DNA of 45,453 bases, taken from IMG/VR virus record IMGVR_UViG_3300044710_000040, positions 1-45,453 of that record; one strand, written 5' to 3'. This stretch comes from a virus. Made by a program: the position numbers and the translations under genes. Positions 1 to 8,074 of this stretch are shown piece after piece (position 1 is the stretch's first letter; every line of letters begins with the position of its first letter). The notes under the pieces were generated by a model. That model was given only the letters and a program-made list of their open reading frames with translations, searched no databases and was not told the origin of the DNA.

Positions 1-5
1 CACCT

Positions 6-608
6 TTATTGGCTGTACGCGCCACCTAAGCATTGATCCGCTTCCTTGCAACGATCCGACGTGCAAGGAACGCCGCTGGGGCACAGTCTTCCGTACTCGA
101 AAGGACCGTCATATCGCGGTCTATCCTTTATCGTGATGCGTTCGCGAGATTCACCACCGAAATTTTCTGTTGGCTTTGGTCCCGGTGTCACTGTTTTGGC
201 TTCGACCTCGGCCTCATCCCATATCAGCGTCTTCGGGTCCGGCATCTTGTCAGTAGGTACGAGGCCGATCACATCTTGGAAGCTGGACAGGTAACGCCAG
301 TTGCTTACGGAAAGTTTGCCGCCGGTTGTTTGCGTTCCGGCGTACGGACGGAAGATAACCCAATCGCCAACGTTCACAGGCTGCCGCGCTAGATTGCCCT
401 CTGCGTCTTTGTAGACAAACGCAAGCGGCCCCATGGCGACAACGCGGCCAACCATGACGTTATGCTGCGCCATGTCACGGAACCCGTCAGGAACGTAAAA
501 GCTTCCTACTTTCTTAGGTGACAGTGGCAACCGAACGAGCACCATATCCCGCGTCGGCTGTACGTCGCCGTGAGGTATAGCGAAATCATGTACGCCGATG
601 TTGCTCAT
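6..608 (-). CDS. GroES-like (Cpn10-fold) phage protein
   Basis: Residues 18-117 follow the co-chaperonin barrel pattern: VLVRLPLSP, YVPD, GRVVAMGP, VNVGDWVIFRPYAGT and a closing VIGLVP. GroES-type proteins cap a GroEL ring during folding, and phage versions usually assist capsid folding. The protein is 200 residues, about twice a normal GroES. The extra 80-residue tail is Pro-rich and ends in four cysteines (LCPSGVPC, SDRC, DQC) that could bind metal. It is the last gene of a minus-strand unit running portal, small gene, this gene, and its start overlaps the upstream gene by about 20 bases. No GroEL-like gene is visible, so it would have to work with the host ring. The fold call is from motif pattern only; the role in head assembly is inferred from position. 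Confidence 0.7.
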   Translation of the reverse strand: MSNIGVHDFAIPHGDVQPTRDMVLVRLPLSPKKVGSFYVPDGFRDMAQHNVMVGRVVAMGPLAFVYKDAEGNLARQPVNVGDWVIFRPYAGTQTTGGKLSVSNWRYLSSFQDVIGLVPTDKMPDPKTLIWDEAEVEAKTVTPGPKPTENFGGESRERITIKDRPRYDGPFEYGRLCPSGVPCTSDRCKEADQCLGGAYSQ

Positions 609-834
609 TTAATTCTTTCGCTGCGTTTTCAAAGGCTGCACTGATTTTCTCTGGCGGCTCCCGCAATAGCCGCTCAATCTCATTAAACCCCGCCGCCTTG
701 CCCTGCACCGTTTGGCTGACCCCCTGTCCCTTGAGGAAGTCCGCCAGCGGCCCCGCCTGCCGGAACTTGAGGTACGTTACCAGGGCTTTGGTTTCCGGGC
801 TGTTGAGCCATTCCGTCAAGGATGCCGTTTGCAT
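586..834 (-). CDS. Small protein overlapping the portal 3' end
   Basis: An 82-residue, largely helical protein of unknown function (starts MQTASLTEWLNS). It lies in a different frame from the portal and overlaps its last 152 bases; its own end overlaps the GroES-like start. ATG at 834 was chosen over a GTG at 843 because an AGGTG sits 7 bases upstream of it. The sequence has normal protein composition (regular hydrophobic spacing, many Leu, Glu and Lys), whereas the portal end in the same DNA is low-complexity Gly/Gln/Pro. That suggests the overlap is genuine and that the portal tail tolerates it. I do not recognise the family. Confidence 0.6.
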   Translation of the reverse strand: MQTASLTEWLNSPETKALVTYLKFRQAGPLADFLKGQGVSQTVQGKAAGFNEIERLLREPPEKISAAFENAAKELNEQHRRT

Positions 835-2614
835 TGTTCGCACCTGCCATCAGCTCTTGTACGGTTTGCTCTATCTGTGCCATTTGCAGCAAAGCCGCTC
901 GATTGTCAAGCATTCCGCCGCTGGCTTCGACCATATTCAGCAATGCTTGGGTAAGCTGTACGGCCACCATCGCCTTGGCTTTCATCTGGTCGATTTGCAG
1001 CTTACCTAGGCCAATCATGCCTTTCATCTTTTCGTTAGGCGTGGCTTGCGGCGGCTGCGGACCTTGGCCTATCAATTTTTGCGGGTCAGGAAGTCGCAGC
1101 GTGCGGTATAGCCGCATACGGACCTCGTCCCATTTCGTCATAGGGTCCTTCATCAACTCCATGTAAATGCCAGCCAATGCCGTACGTTGCATTTCGGTTG
1201 CCAGTGACGGGTCCGCCGTGACTGCTACGCCGTCTTTGCCGGAAGCCGATATGCCTTCGGGCAGCATGCCGTAGGCATCCGCCATCTGGACGAACATGCG
1301 AAATTCTTGCGTCATGGACGCGATGAGCCGCCGATGTACAGCGGATTGGACTTGCGTGCCAGTGTCTATGATGCCCTTCGCCATAGTAGCAGTCATGGAC
1401 GACGGCGCATTTTCCAAAAGGTTCAGCGTGCCGGCAAGACGGTCGCCAAGCGTCATCAATTTTTCGAGCGTTGCGACGGAACCGGGCGACACTGATTTGA
1501 CCGGGAACGGCGAAAACCTGTTAGCGAGTGGGGCGCCGTCCGTATTGACAGTGGCAATGCGATTGTTTTTCAGTTCAACCTTGTCGGGCAGCCCGAAGCC
1601 ACCGCCGGCAAGTACGCCGCCATTTTCGCTTTCGCTCTTAGCGGTGTCTACGATGGACCCTAAAAGCCGATCGGCAGAGCTTTCCGTACGATCAAGCAAC
1701 TTGCCAAATCCCATGGGCAGGAAAGTACCCTTCGGGTCCGGCAGGAATCGGTACGGATAAAATCGGCGAATTGGATTAAAATACAGAACATCGTCCGTAC
1801 TTACGACAGTCTTTTTGGACCATCGCGGCTTTATACGTACGATTTCCGGCGTATCGTCCCGCGAGATAACGACAGTCCAAGGTTCGTCTATTTCGTCACC
1901 GTCAAGATCAAGCCATAAATCGACATCGTAAAATCGTTTCGGCGCTTGTGGGTCGCGTTCATCATAAACAGGTTCGTAGGCAACCCATTTTTTGCGTTCG
2001 ATCAAACGATCTATTTCGTACGGGTAGCGTTCAAACATATCCGTGATACGCGGAGCGCGCTCTACGGAACGAACGCTGCTATTTATGATAACATCCGTAC
2101 ACGGACGAAAGGCCGAATGAAATACGCGGTCTTCATCGTCAAAGTCGCGCTTGCGCCAGCCCAAACCGGTAACGGACATATGAATTACGAGCGGGTCCGT
2201 GTCCAAAGTCCAGTTTGGGTCTTTTGTACGGAGTTGACTGGATACCCACGCTGCTAAGTCTTCGCTACCCGGCTCGCTGGCCCGCGCTAAATCCGGTTCG
2301 CCTAGCAGAGCATCGGTCGCGCGGGCTGAAAACTGAATGACCGCAGACAATGTCATTTCGGTTTTTGGCGGCGGTTCTTCCCCAGCGCCTTCTTGTTCGC
2401 GGTCGTTGGGGTTATCGTTTTCGTCGTTTTCGATTTTGTCCAGATAGCCTTTGGCCTTCCCAAGCCAGTCCGACATTGATTGTTCGTCAACACTAATCAG
2501 CGCGATAATATCGGTTGCGAGCGTACGGCGCTCATCGGGGCCGAGTTTTTCAGCGACGTTGCCGAAATCTTGCGGCTTCGTCAGGTCCAACTTTAAAACG
2601 GGAAGATCGCGCAT
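683..2614 (-). CDS. Portal protein (head-tail connector)
   Basis: A 643-residue portal, the dodecameric ring at the capsid vertex through which DNA is packaged and ejected. Recognisable portal blocks are the WRKRDFDDEDR region, the long FYPYRFLPDPKGTFLPMGFG segment followed by LLDRTESSADRLLGSIVDTA, and the helical stretch with QVQSAVHRRLIASMTQEFR. The C-terminal 60 residues are Gly/Gln/Pro-rich. ATG at 2614 is preferred over an upstream TTG because AAGGGG lies 6 bases before it. The gene diverges from the capsid gene, and its leader carries two GTCATAC boxes. No terminase lies immediately upstream, unlike the usual terminase-portal order. Portal identity is strong; closeness to P22 gp1 is inferred from the neighbouring tail genes. 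Confidence 0.88.
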   Translation of the reverse strand: MRDLPVLKLDLTKPQDFGNVAEKLGPDERRTLATDIIALISVDEQSMSDWLGKAKGYLDKIENDENDNPNDREQEGAGEEPPPKTEMTLSAVIQFSARATDALLGEPDLARASEPGSEDLAAWVSSQLRTKDPNWTLDTDPLVIHMSVTGLGWRKRDFDDEDRVFHSAFRPCTDVIINSSVRSVERAPRITDMFERYPYEIDRLIERKKWVAYEPVYDERDPQAPKRFYDVDLWLDLDGDEIDEPWTVVISRDDTPEIVRIKPRWSKKTVVSTDDVLYFNPIRRFYPYRFLPDPKGTFLPMGFGKLLDRTESSADRLLGSIVDTAKSESENGGVLAGGGFGLPDKVELKNNRIATVNTDGAPLANRFSPFPVKSVSPGSVATLEKLMTLGDRLAGTLNLLENAPSSMTATMAKGIIDTGTQVQSAVHRRLIASMTQEFRMFVQMADAYGMLPEGISASGKDGVAVTADPSLATEMQRTALAGIYMELMKDPMTKWDEVRMRLYRTLRLPDPQKLIGQGPQPPQATPNEKMKGMIGLGKLQIDQMKAKAMVAVQLTQALLNMVEASGGMLDNRAALLQMAQIEQTVQELMAGANNANGILDGMAQQPGNQSPGNVPQVPAGGAAGGLPQGTGGQPNGAGQGGGV

Positions 2615-2624
2615 GCGGCCCCTT

Positions 2625-2664
2625 GTATGACAATCGGTATGACAAATCAAGAGCCTCTATACCA
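2625..2664 (-). promoter_or_regulatory. Portal promoter with two GTCATAC boxes
   Basis: On the minus strand an extended -10 (TGG then TATAGA, 2656-2664) is followed after exactly 12 bases by GTCATAC (2637-2643) and, 12 bases further on, a second GTCATAC (2625-2631). No good -35 is visible. The boxes would fall in the first transcribed bases, an operator-like place. The same arrangement recurs before other genes. Confidence 0.55.
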
Positions 2665-2762
2665 CATATTGCGCCCGGCCGCATTGGGTGCTAAGTTCCC
2701 TTACCCGCTATAGGGTTTTGGCGTCCTTTGGCCTCGCGAGGCTGCGATATACGGAGATTAAC

Positions 2763-3695
2763 GTGCAAGTAATCGATCGCTCTTTGCAGCCTTCGCAATA
2801 TTGGCCGGGCTTGTATGCCCTGTTCGGGATGGATTACGAGCGCCTTCCGATCATTTACACTCAGTTCTTCGACACCAAGCCCTCGGAAAAAGCGTTCGAG
2901 GAATTCATGACCGAACGCGCCGGCCTTGGCCTCGCCGTGCAGCAGCCGGAATTGGAGCCGGTGCAATTCGACGTACCGAACGAAGGCTACCGCACTCAGG
3001 TCACCCATGCTTCGTACGGCCTCGCCGTTGCGGTGTCCCGCGAAGCCGAAGACGACAATCTGTACGAAGACGTTGGCGCCCGCATGATGAAAGAATTGGC
3101 TTTCAGCGCGCGGCAAACCGAAGAATACATCGCCCACGCGCCGCTTCAGGTCGCTGTCGATACTGTGAACGGCATTCGCGCGGACGGCGTGCCGCTGGGC
3201 TCCGCAAGCCATCCGACCGCTTCCGGCCTGCAAAGCAATCTGCTCGTTTCGGCCAATGTGTCGGAACTGGCATTTGAGAACGCCGTCATCCAAATCTCGT
3301 ACACACGCAACGGTCGCGGCTTCATCATCAACGAGCTGCCACGCCGCGTCATCCTGTCGCCGGAAAGCGGCCCGGAGACCCGGCGTATTCTCGGCTCGCC
3401 GTTGCAGTGGAACGCGCAGACGAACAACATCAACGTGCTGCGATCGACTGGCGCGCTGCCGGAAGTGATCGAGACGCCGTACCTCGTCGATAAGGACAAC
3501 TATTTCATCCAAACGTCCGAGCAAGACAAGGACAACGGCCAAGGCTTTACTTTTTGGGAGCGCTCCGCGCTGGAAATGCGCGAAGACAGCAACTGGAGCA
3601 ACCAAGCGAAACTCATGGCGCTTTGGTTCCGGTGTGCCGCTTCCATCGTTGATTGGCGTTGCTGCTATATCTCCCCTGGCGCGGACAACGCGTAG
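2763..3695 (+). CDS. Major capsid protein
   Basis: A 310-residue HK97-fold-type major head protein. Family landmarks are the early YYxxY-type region (YWPGLYALFGMDYERLP), an ERAGLGLAVQQPELEPVQFD strand, HASYGLAVAVSREAEDDNLY, the domain around DGVPLGSASHPT, the P-loop-like NELPRRVILSPE, and a C-terminal ending close to VDWRCCYISPGA, which matches the usual DWRG.YGSPGA end of this capsid group. The GTG at 2763 is chosen because GGAG lies 7 bases upstream; the longer frame upstream is not protein-like. It is followed by a strong terminator. No scaffold gene is recognisable next to it, so scaffold function may be elsewhere or internal. Confidence 0.88.
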   Translation: MQVIDRSLQPSQYWPGLYALFGMDYERLPIIYTQFFDTKPSEKAFEEFMTERAGLGLAVQQPELEPVQFDVPNEGYRTQVTHASYGLAVAVSREAEDDNLYEDVGARMMKELAFSARQTEEYIAHAPLQVAVDTVNGIRADGVPLGSASHPTASGLQSNLLVSANVSELAFENAVIQISYTRNGRGFIINELPRRVILSPESGPETRRILGSPLQWNAQTNNINVLRSTGALPEVIETPYLVDKDNYFIQTSEQDKDNGQGFTFWERSALEMREDSNWSNQAKLMALWFRCAASIVDWRCCYISPGADNA

Positions 3696-3725
3696 CAGTG
3701 GCGTAAGGCGTTAACCTCCCAACTC

Positions 3726-3759
3726 AGGCCTCTGGTTTTGGCGAACCGGGGGCCTTTTT
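3726..3759 (+). terminator. Rho-independent terminator after capsid gene
   Basis: A 12-bp stem (3726-3737 with 3744-3755, two G-U pairs) closes a 6-base loop and is followed by a run of T. It lets the abundant capsid message end separately from the tail genes. Confidence 0.85.
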
Positions 3760-3790
3760 ACATCGCAGCCGGTGTGATACAATTCCCGGC

Positions 3791-4408
3791 ATGTCAACGC
3801 CGCACCATACGGGCGTCCCAAAGTTCCCCAGCTATGCCGTATGGGGCGCGTGCTCACGCTGCAACGCCCGCGTCCTTTACAGCACCCTGAAGCGTGAGCG
3901 TCTGACCGGCTTGCTTGTGTGTACAAAAACAAGCGGGCGTTCTACTCGTCCGTGTTTTGATCCCTGGCCAGAAATTTACGACTTTCAAGCGTTCCCCGAT
4001 AAATCGACTGAACCGCCACCGGAACCGCTGCCACTCCGTTACAATCTCGACGCCATATGGGGCAACGGCCCCGTGAGCGGCACCACGGCGGTATTCGCTG
4101 CCGCACCTGTTGCCGCGCCGGACGATGCAACGCGGCTCGCCAAGCTGCTTACGTCGGTTCCGTACTACGCCAGCCTTGGAAAGTCGGCGGCGTTCATGGG
4201 GCCAAACGCGCCACTATCGAGTAAGGTCTTTAATCTGACAACCATCGTACCGCAAGATTACGATGGCACTTTCATCCCGAGCAATTCCGTGCGTACAGTG
4301 ACACCGCCAAATGAAGCGGGTGAGCTGGCGGGTGTGACGCAGACGGACCCAGATTTGCCGAACGATCAACTATGGTCGCCACCTTGGGCTGCCGTGAAGC
4401 AGGTGTAG
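3791..4408 (+). CDS. Zinc-ribbon virion protein next to capsid
   Basis: A 205-residue protein with an N-terminal cysteine cluster (C21, C24, C44, C55) in the pattern CSRC, then TGLLVC. This resembles the small phage proteins that read RCDRC, then TGL.VC and sit between capsid and connector genes in many podoviruses and siphoviruses. The remaining 140 residues are Pro/Ala/Thr-rich with no known fold visible. The exact role is unknown; position suggests a head or head-tail component. It starts 30 bases after the capsid terminator and is followed 2 bases later by the next gene. Confidence 0.65.
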   Translation: MSTPHHTGVPKFPSYAVWGACSRCNARVLYSTLKRERLTGLLVCTKTSGRSTRPCFDPWPEIYDFQAFPDKSTEPPPEPLPLRYNLDAIWGNGPVSGTTAVFAAAPVAAPDDATRLAKLLTSVPYYASLGKSAAFMGPNAPLSSKVFNLTTIVPQDYDGTFIPSNSVRTVTPPNEAGELAGVTQTDPDLPNDQLWSPPWAAVKQV

Positions 4409-4409
4409 G

Positions 4410-4664
4410 ATGACCGTAGTTACTCTAGTTTCAAAACCAAAAGCATCTGACGAAGTTAGGGAAAGCGTGGTGCGACTTCTCCGCGAATCGCTTGAACAAG
4501 CTGAAAGGGGCGAAGTTGATACTGTCATTATCATTCTGAGCCATCCTGACGGTGAGTGGTCCGATCGGTGCAGCAACACCGACAAGCTATCAACCGCCAT
4601 CGGGCGGTTAGAAATAACTAAGCAAGAATGGATTGCAAAGTACCTTAAAGAGCGCGCACAATGA
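4410..4664 (+). CDS. Small hypothetical protein
   Basis: An 84-residue protein, mostly helix-strand-helix by composition (RESVVRLLRESLEQAERGEVDTVIIILSH). It begins one base after the zinc-ribbon gene and overlaps the gp4-like gene by 4 bases (ATGA), so it is translated with them. Similar small proteins occur in many phages without assigned function. Confidence 0.75.
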   Translation: MTVVTLVSKPKASDEVRESVVRLLRESLEQAERGEVDTVIIILSHPDGEWSDRCSNTDKLSTAIGRLEITKQEWIAKYLKERAQ

Positions 4665-5344
4665 CCACCGCCGCTCAAATCATCACGGAAGCCCTGCATC
4701 TATTCGGCATAGTAGACCAAACTGAATCGCCAACAGCTACGGACATAGCGAACAACGTCGCCACCCTAAATGATTTGCTCCGCAACGAACAAGCAGACGG
4801 CGCGTGTCAGTACCTCATCAAGCGCCTTGCGGTCACACTGCCCCCCGGTATTCCTTTGCAAATTTATTCGTTTGTAGTCGGCAGCGGCAGCCCCTTGTAT
4901 TTGGTCCAAGTTGACGCAGTAGCCGTACGCGCTATTTGGATGAACGATATAGTTTTGACAGTGAACCGCGAAACCCGCATGGTTCCTATTTCGGATGTTG
5001 TACGCACGACGTACCCCGGCATTATAACCAAATGGCATCAGGAACGACAGGCGGACGGTTCGGTGCTGATCACTGCATGGCAGCCGCCGCGCGCCCCTGC
5101 AAAGGCGCTGATCGAATACGGCGGCCGGCTGGCCTTGATTTCCGCACCGGATGGCAGCGACGTGGTTGCATTGCCGCCGGAAGGCATACACGACGCTACG
5201 CTGTTGCTCGGCCGCCGCATCATGGGCTCGTACGGTCGCGTGCTAAGCCCAACGGACCCTATCGTTGCGGACGCCGAACGTGTCAATGCGCGCTGGCGGG
5301 ATTATGCTCGCGGACAGCAGTGGCTCCGGTTTGTCAGGAACTGA
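4661..5344 (+). CDS. P22 gp4-like head-tail adaptor
   Basis: A 227-residue protein whose first 60 residues (AAQIITEALHLFGI, then ATLNDLLRNEQADG) match the helical N-terminus of P22 gp4-type tail accessory factors, the dodecamer that extends the portal and holds the tail machine. The C-terminal third has the repeated helix pattern ATLLLGRRIMGSYGR and a basic end (RWRDYARGQQWLRFVRN). P22 gp4 is 166 residues; this one has a longer central β-rich part. Position just before a gp10-like gene supports the call. Confidence 0.75.
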   Translation: MTTAAQIITEALHLFGIVDQTESPTATDIANNVATLNDLLRNEQADGACQYLIKRLAVTLPPGIPLQIYSFVVGSGSPLYLVQVDAVAVRAIWMNDIVLTVNRETRMVPISDVVRTTYPGIITKWHQERQADGSVLITAWQPPRAPAKALIEYGGRLALISAPDGSDVVALPPEGIHDATLLLGRRIMGSYGRVLSPTDPIVADAERVNARWRDYARGQQWLRFVRN

Positions 5345-5345
5345 T

Positions 5346-5501
5346 ATGACCTATTATGAAACCATTGCGCTTGCGGAAAAAGCCATCACGGATGCCGGCT
5401 ACGTACGTGATAGTCAGAGACATATTTGGGTGAACGGTAACAAGACAGCAAAAGTCATGCGCGAAGGACCGTCCTATAAATTCTATGTGCTGTGGGCGTA
5501 G
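5346..5501 (+). CDS. Small hypothetical protein between adaptor and gp10
   Basis: A 51-residue protein (starts MTYYETIALAEKAITDAGY). ATG 5346 follows the gp4-like stop by one base and has AGGA 8 bases upstream. The fold looks like a short α/β unit that ends in aromatic strands (SYKFYVLW). Unknown function; tightly packed between two connector genes. Confidence 0.65.
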   Translation: MTYYETIALAEKAITDAGYVRDSQRHIWVNGNKTAKVMREGPSYKFYVLWA

Positions 5502-5504
5502 CGC

Positions 5505-6983
5505 GTGGGCGCAATCGACATACTAGGTTCGTTCCAAGATCCTCTTAACTTAGATCAAGGCGCGGGGAAACTTGTCAATGTGCGCGTCGTCCCGCGCGAA
5601 CAAAAAGAAGGCAAGCCCGGTAAAGCGCGTCTTGTCGGTGCGCCAGGGCTTACGCAGGTTTGCCAGCCTACAGCAGCACCTTGCATTACCATAGGGCAGG
5701 CGCTTGAAACGGTATGGACCGGGCACGCGGACGGCTCGATATACTACGGTGCGGAAACCGGGGCGCCGACGTTGGCGGGTTTTGTCGCCGTGAATGCGCA
5801 GCAGCCGGTTATGCGTTTTGCCGAAGATCGTACGGCGCTCGCCATTGCGTCTAACGCGAATACCAATAACCCGGCAGAATACGGCACAGGCTACACGGCA
5901 ACGCCGGCCGCTGGCGTCGTCAACGCCGATTTTGACGCCAGTATTAACTTCGATCCGTCCGCCGTTGCTGAATTAAATAACATAACGGTATGGTCCGCCG
6001 CGTCCAATTTCTACGCTAATCAAGACGCCAAAATGTACAGCTCACAACCGCTGGACCCGGCTAACGTACTACCGAACAGCTTTGCGACGAAGGAAGCCCG
6101 CGCCGATCGCGTTGTCGATTTAGCCGTGTCGGGGTTGGTCCTGTGGCCGCTTGGCTCCCGCTCGCTTGAACAATGGTACAATCCCGGCGGACAGACGGAT
6201 TTCGCATTCACCGCCTATCCGAACTCGCTTTATTCCGTGGGGCTAGCTGCGCGCCTATCTCTGGCAATTTTACGCGATATAATCATGTTCGTAGGAACCG
6301 ACCGCCGCATATGGATGTGTACGGGGCAGACTGGCCAGCCGATATCGCCGGCATGGATTGATTTGCTCTTGCAACAACTCACGACTACGCAACTGGCGAC
6401 GTTGACGGCATACGCGTACGGGCAGGGAGGCGGCGATTTCTATATATTGACGCTGCCCGGCCAGTGGACTTTGGAACTGTGTGGTTCGACTGGCGTCTGG
6501 TCTTACCGACAGTCGCCGGGTGGACGGCTAGATCATGCAGGTCGTTGCGCTACGGAATATGTTGGCGGCATTACGTATGTGGGGCTCGACACCGGCCAAG
6601 TCTGTACGGTGAACATAAACAGCAATTCGGAACCGGCTGGTGCTTTACAGCGCATGATAATAACGCCGTGGGTGGGCGGCAGTCCCGGCAGTTTAATTAA
6701 GGCGGGCTCGAGCGGGCAGGAAACGCGGCAGACGTACGATTCAATCGACGTAACATCGTCCATGGGACCGGCAGCCGGAAATTTTCAACTGGACTGGTCC
6801 GAAGATAGAGCTGTAACGTGGCGTGGCGCTCGGCAAATCACGATGCCGCAGCCCGGCACCCGGCGTGCAATTGGTCGCAGTTTTGGTACGGGACGGCGGC
6901 GCCAATTCCGTCTGCAGTACAGCGGTGTACAAGCGCCGTTCACAATTGACGAGATATTTGCGCAAATATCGGCAGGTACGTAA
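5505..6983 (+). CDS. P22 gp10-like tail plug / DNA stabilisation protein
   Basis: A 492-residue β-rich protein matching the phage stabilisation family of P22 gp10 (472 residues), the hexameric ring below gp4 that closes the tail and binds needle and tailspikes. Signs include the early LVGAPGL segment, the WPLGSRSLEQWYNPG region, a block of FYILTLPG / WTLELCGSTGVW strands and the C-terminal W-R-G-AR-I then GRSFGTGRRRQFRLQYSG, a hallmark ending. It starts at a GTG three bases after the previous stop. A second very small gene follows. Confidence 0.8.
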   Translation: MGAIDILGSFQDPLNLDQGAGKLVNVRVVPREQKEGKPGKARLVGAPGLTQVCQPTAAPCITIGQALETVWTGHADGSIYYGAETGAPTLAGFVAVNAQQPVMRFAEDRTALAIASNANTNNPAEYGTGYTATPAAGVVNADFDASINFDPSAVAELNNITVWSAASNFYANQDAKMYSSQPLDPANVLPNSFATKEARADRVVDLAVSGLVLWPLGSRSLEQWYNPGGQTDFAFTAYPNSLYSVGLAARLSLAILRDIIMFVGTDRRIWMCTGQTGQPISPAWIDLLLQQLTTTQLATLTAYAYGQGGGDFYILTLPGQWTLELCGSTGVWSYRQSPGGRLDHAGRCATEYVGGITYVGLDTGQVCTVNINSNSEPAGALQRMIITPWVGGSPGSLIKAGSSGQETRQTYDSIDVTSSMGPAAGNFQLDWSEDRAVTWRGARQITMPQPGTRRAIGRSFGTGRRRQFRLQYSGVQAPFTIDEIFAQISAGT

Positions 6984-6993
6984 AGGGAAAAAT

Positions 6994-7143
6994 ATGCTTC
7001 TCTGGTATTTAACATGCAGAATAAACAAGCGGTGTCCTGACCGATTTTATTCGTACGTCGGTTTCGGTATTTGGTTAATTCCGCGTGTTGAAGGTTATGA
7101 TCCGTGGGGTTTCCCCGATTTTGAAACTGTGGCAGGCACGTAA
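6994..7143 (+). CDS. Small aromatic-rich protein
   Basis: A 49-residue ORF (starts MLLWYLTCRINKRCPD) with AAGGGA upstream. Its TAA overlaps the ATG of the next gene (TAATG), which supports translation. Rich in Trp, Tyr and Phe, with two cysteines. Function unknown. Confidence 0.55.
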   Translation: MLLWYLTCRINKRCPDRFYSYVGFGIWLIPRVEGYDPWGFPDFETVAGT

Positions 7144-7583
7144 TGGCGCTGAAATTACCGCCGCCACCACAGTTACCCGTATCATTCGGCGGATTCGGTC
7201 AGCAATTAAATCGGTGGCTGCTTGAAATTCAATCTATTTTGAACAGCCAAGGATTGATCGATCCTAACGAGGTTCAAGGACTGCCGGCACTGTTTACCCA
7301 AGTTGCCACTCTCGTTGCGGAGGTTGCGACGAACACTGCCGACATTGCGACGAACACCGCCGACATTACGATCAACACCAATAACATCGCGACGAATACC
7401 GCCAACATTGCAGCCAACACTGCCAGTATCGTAACTCTGACGGCGCGCAACCAGATCTTGAACGGTTCCGGCGCTCCTGGTGCTGGGCTTGGCAACAACG
7501 ACGATCTGTACATTAATAACACAGGCGGCGTTGGTTCGTATTTGTACGGCAAAATTGCCGGCACATGGGTTGCGTTTGCTTAG
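7143..7583 (+). CDS. Trimeric coiled-coil tail needle or fibre candidate
   Basis: A 146-residue protein in the slot where P22 carries its tail needle (gp26). After a Pro-rich N-terminus and an amphipathic helix (FGQQLNRWLLEIQSIL), residues 61-102 form six seven-residue repeats of the type IATNTAD. In five of the six repeats Asn occupies the fourth position followed by Thr, the IxxNTxx signature of trimeric coiled coils with a polar, anion-binding core. The C-terminus (DDLYINNTGG, then LYGKIAGTWVAFA) resembles the G-D-x-YI-D...LYG.K..GTW motif of phage fibre tips. Needle function is inferred from order and coiled coil; it could also be a short fibre. Confidence 0.6.
   Translation: MALKLPPPPQLPVSFGGFGQQLNRWLLEIQSILNSQGLIDPNEVQGLPALFTQVATLVAEVATNTADIATNTADITINTNNIATNTANIAANTASIVTLTARNQILNGSGAPGAGLGNNDDLYINNTGGVGSYLYGKIAGTWVAFA
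7323..7448 (+). repeat. 21-nt coding repeats (heptad coiled coil)
   Basis: Six 21-base units, the first two nearly identical, encode the IxxNTxx heptads of the needle-like protein. Such repeats can change copy number by slippage, altering needle length in steps of one heptad. Confidence 0.7.
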
Positions 7584-7584
7584 A

Positions 7585-7624
7585 GGCCCGCGCTCCTAAA
7601 GTTAAGCGGAACGCGGGCCCCCTC
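7585..7624 (+). terminator. Convergent-zone hairpin
   Basis: GGCCCGCG (7585-7592) pairs with CGCGGGCC (7612-7619) around a 19-base loop right after the needle-like stop, followed only by CCCTCTT. It lies between converging genes and probably ends the tail operon. The T run is weak. The rest of the gap up to 7697 holds nothing I recognise. Confidence 0.5.
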
Positions 7625-7696
7625 TTACTCCGGGGAGATTCGGCTCAACATAAGGTAAATCTGTGAGCGGACTTATTAGGCATCACCATCCTTTCT

Positions 7697-8074
7697 TTAA
7701 AACGAAAATTGCACCATGCTTATAATGAACTGAAAATCCTCAACCGTACGCGCGATAAAATAAAGACCGCCGGCAGCTTCCCAGCGCCGTTGAAATTTTA
7801 TTTGCTCCGCGTCTTGCACGCCCTTGCCGTCTTTCAGTTCGATCGCGAGTTTACGGCCATCGGCCGTAAACGCGAGAAAGTCAGCCACGCCGGCAAGCAC
7901 GCCTTTGCGCTTCATTTTGACGTGATATTGGACATGGGCTTTACGTTCGTTGGCGACATGAAAAATAAGCAGCGCCGGGTGCGCCTGCCTGACCCAAGCC
8001 CACGCCTTTACGTGAATCTCGTTTTCCGAAGGCCCCTTCGGCTTGGGCGTCTTCTTAACGGGTTTTCTTGGCAA
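7697..8074 (-). CDS. VRR-NUC family nuclease
   Basis: A 125-residue single-domain VRR-NUC endonuclease of the PD-(D/E)xK type. Motifs seen are HVANERKA (39-46), GVADFLAF with D65, IELKDG with E79 and K81, then the Q91 helix and AGGLYFIARTVEDF. Stand-alone phage VRR-NUC proteins cut branched or structured DNA such as replication or recombination junctions. The basic N-terminus (PRKPVKKTPKPK) suits DNA binding. The start is probably TTG 8074, since no in-frame ATG precedes the motifs; it overlaps the RHH gene by 20 bases, so the two are translated together. Confidence 0.85.
   Translation of the reverse strand: MPRKPVKKTPKPKGPSENEIHVKAWAWVRQAHPALLIFHVANERKAHVQYHVKMKRKGVLAGVADFLAFTADGRKLAIELKDGKGVQDAEQIKFQRRWEAAGGLYFIARTVEDFQFIISMVQFSF

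Noticed and set aside
2691-3605. A 304-codon minus frame over the capsid gene
   Set aside because: It is antisense to the well-supported capsid protein and rich in Arg/His/Gln without motifs.
7323-7448. CRISPR-like short repeats
   Set aside because: The 21-base units are in frame and encode heptads of a coiled coil, with no spacers.
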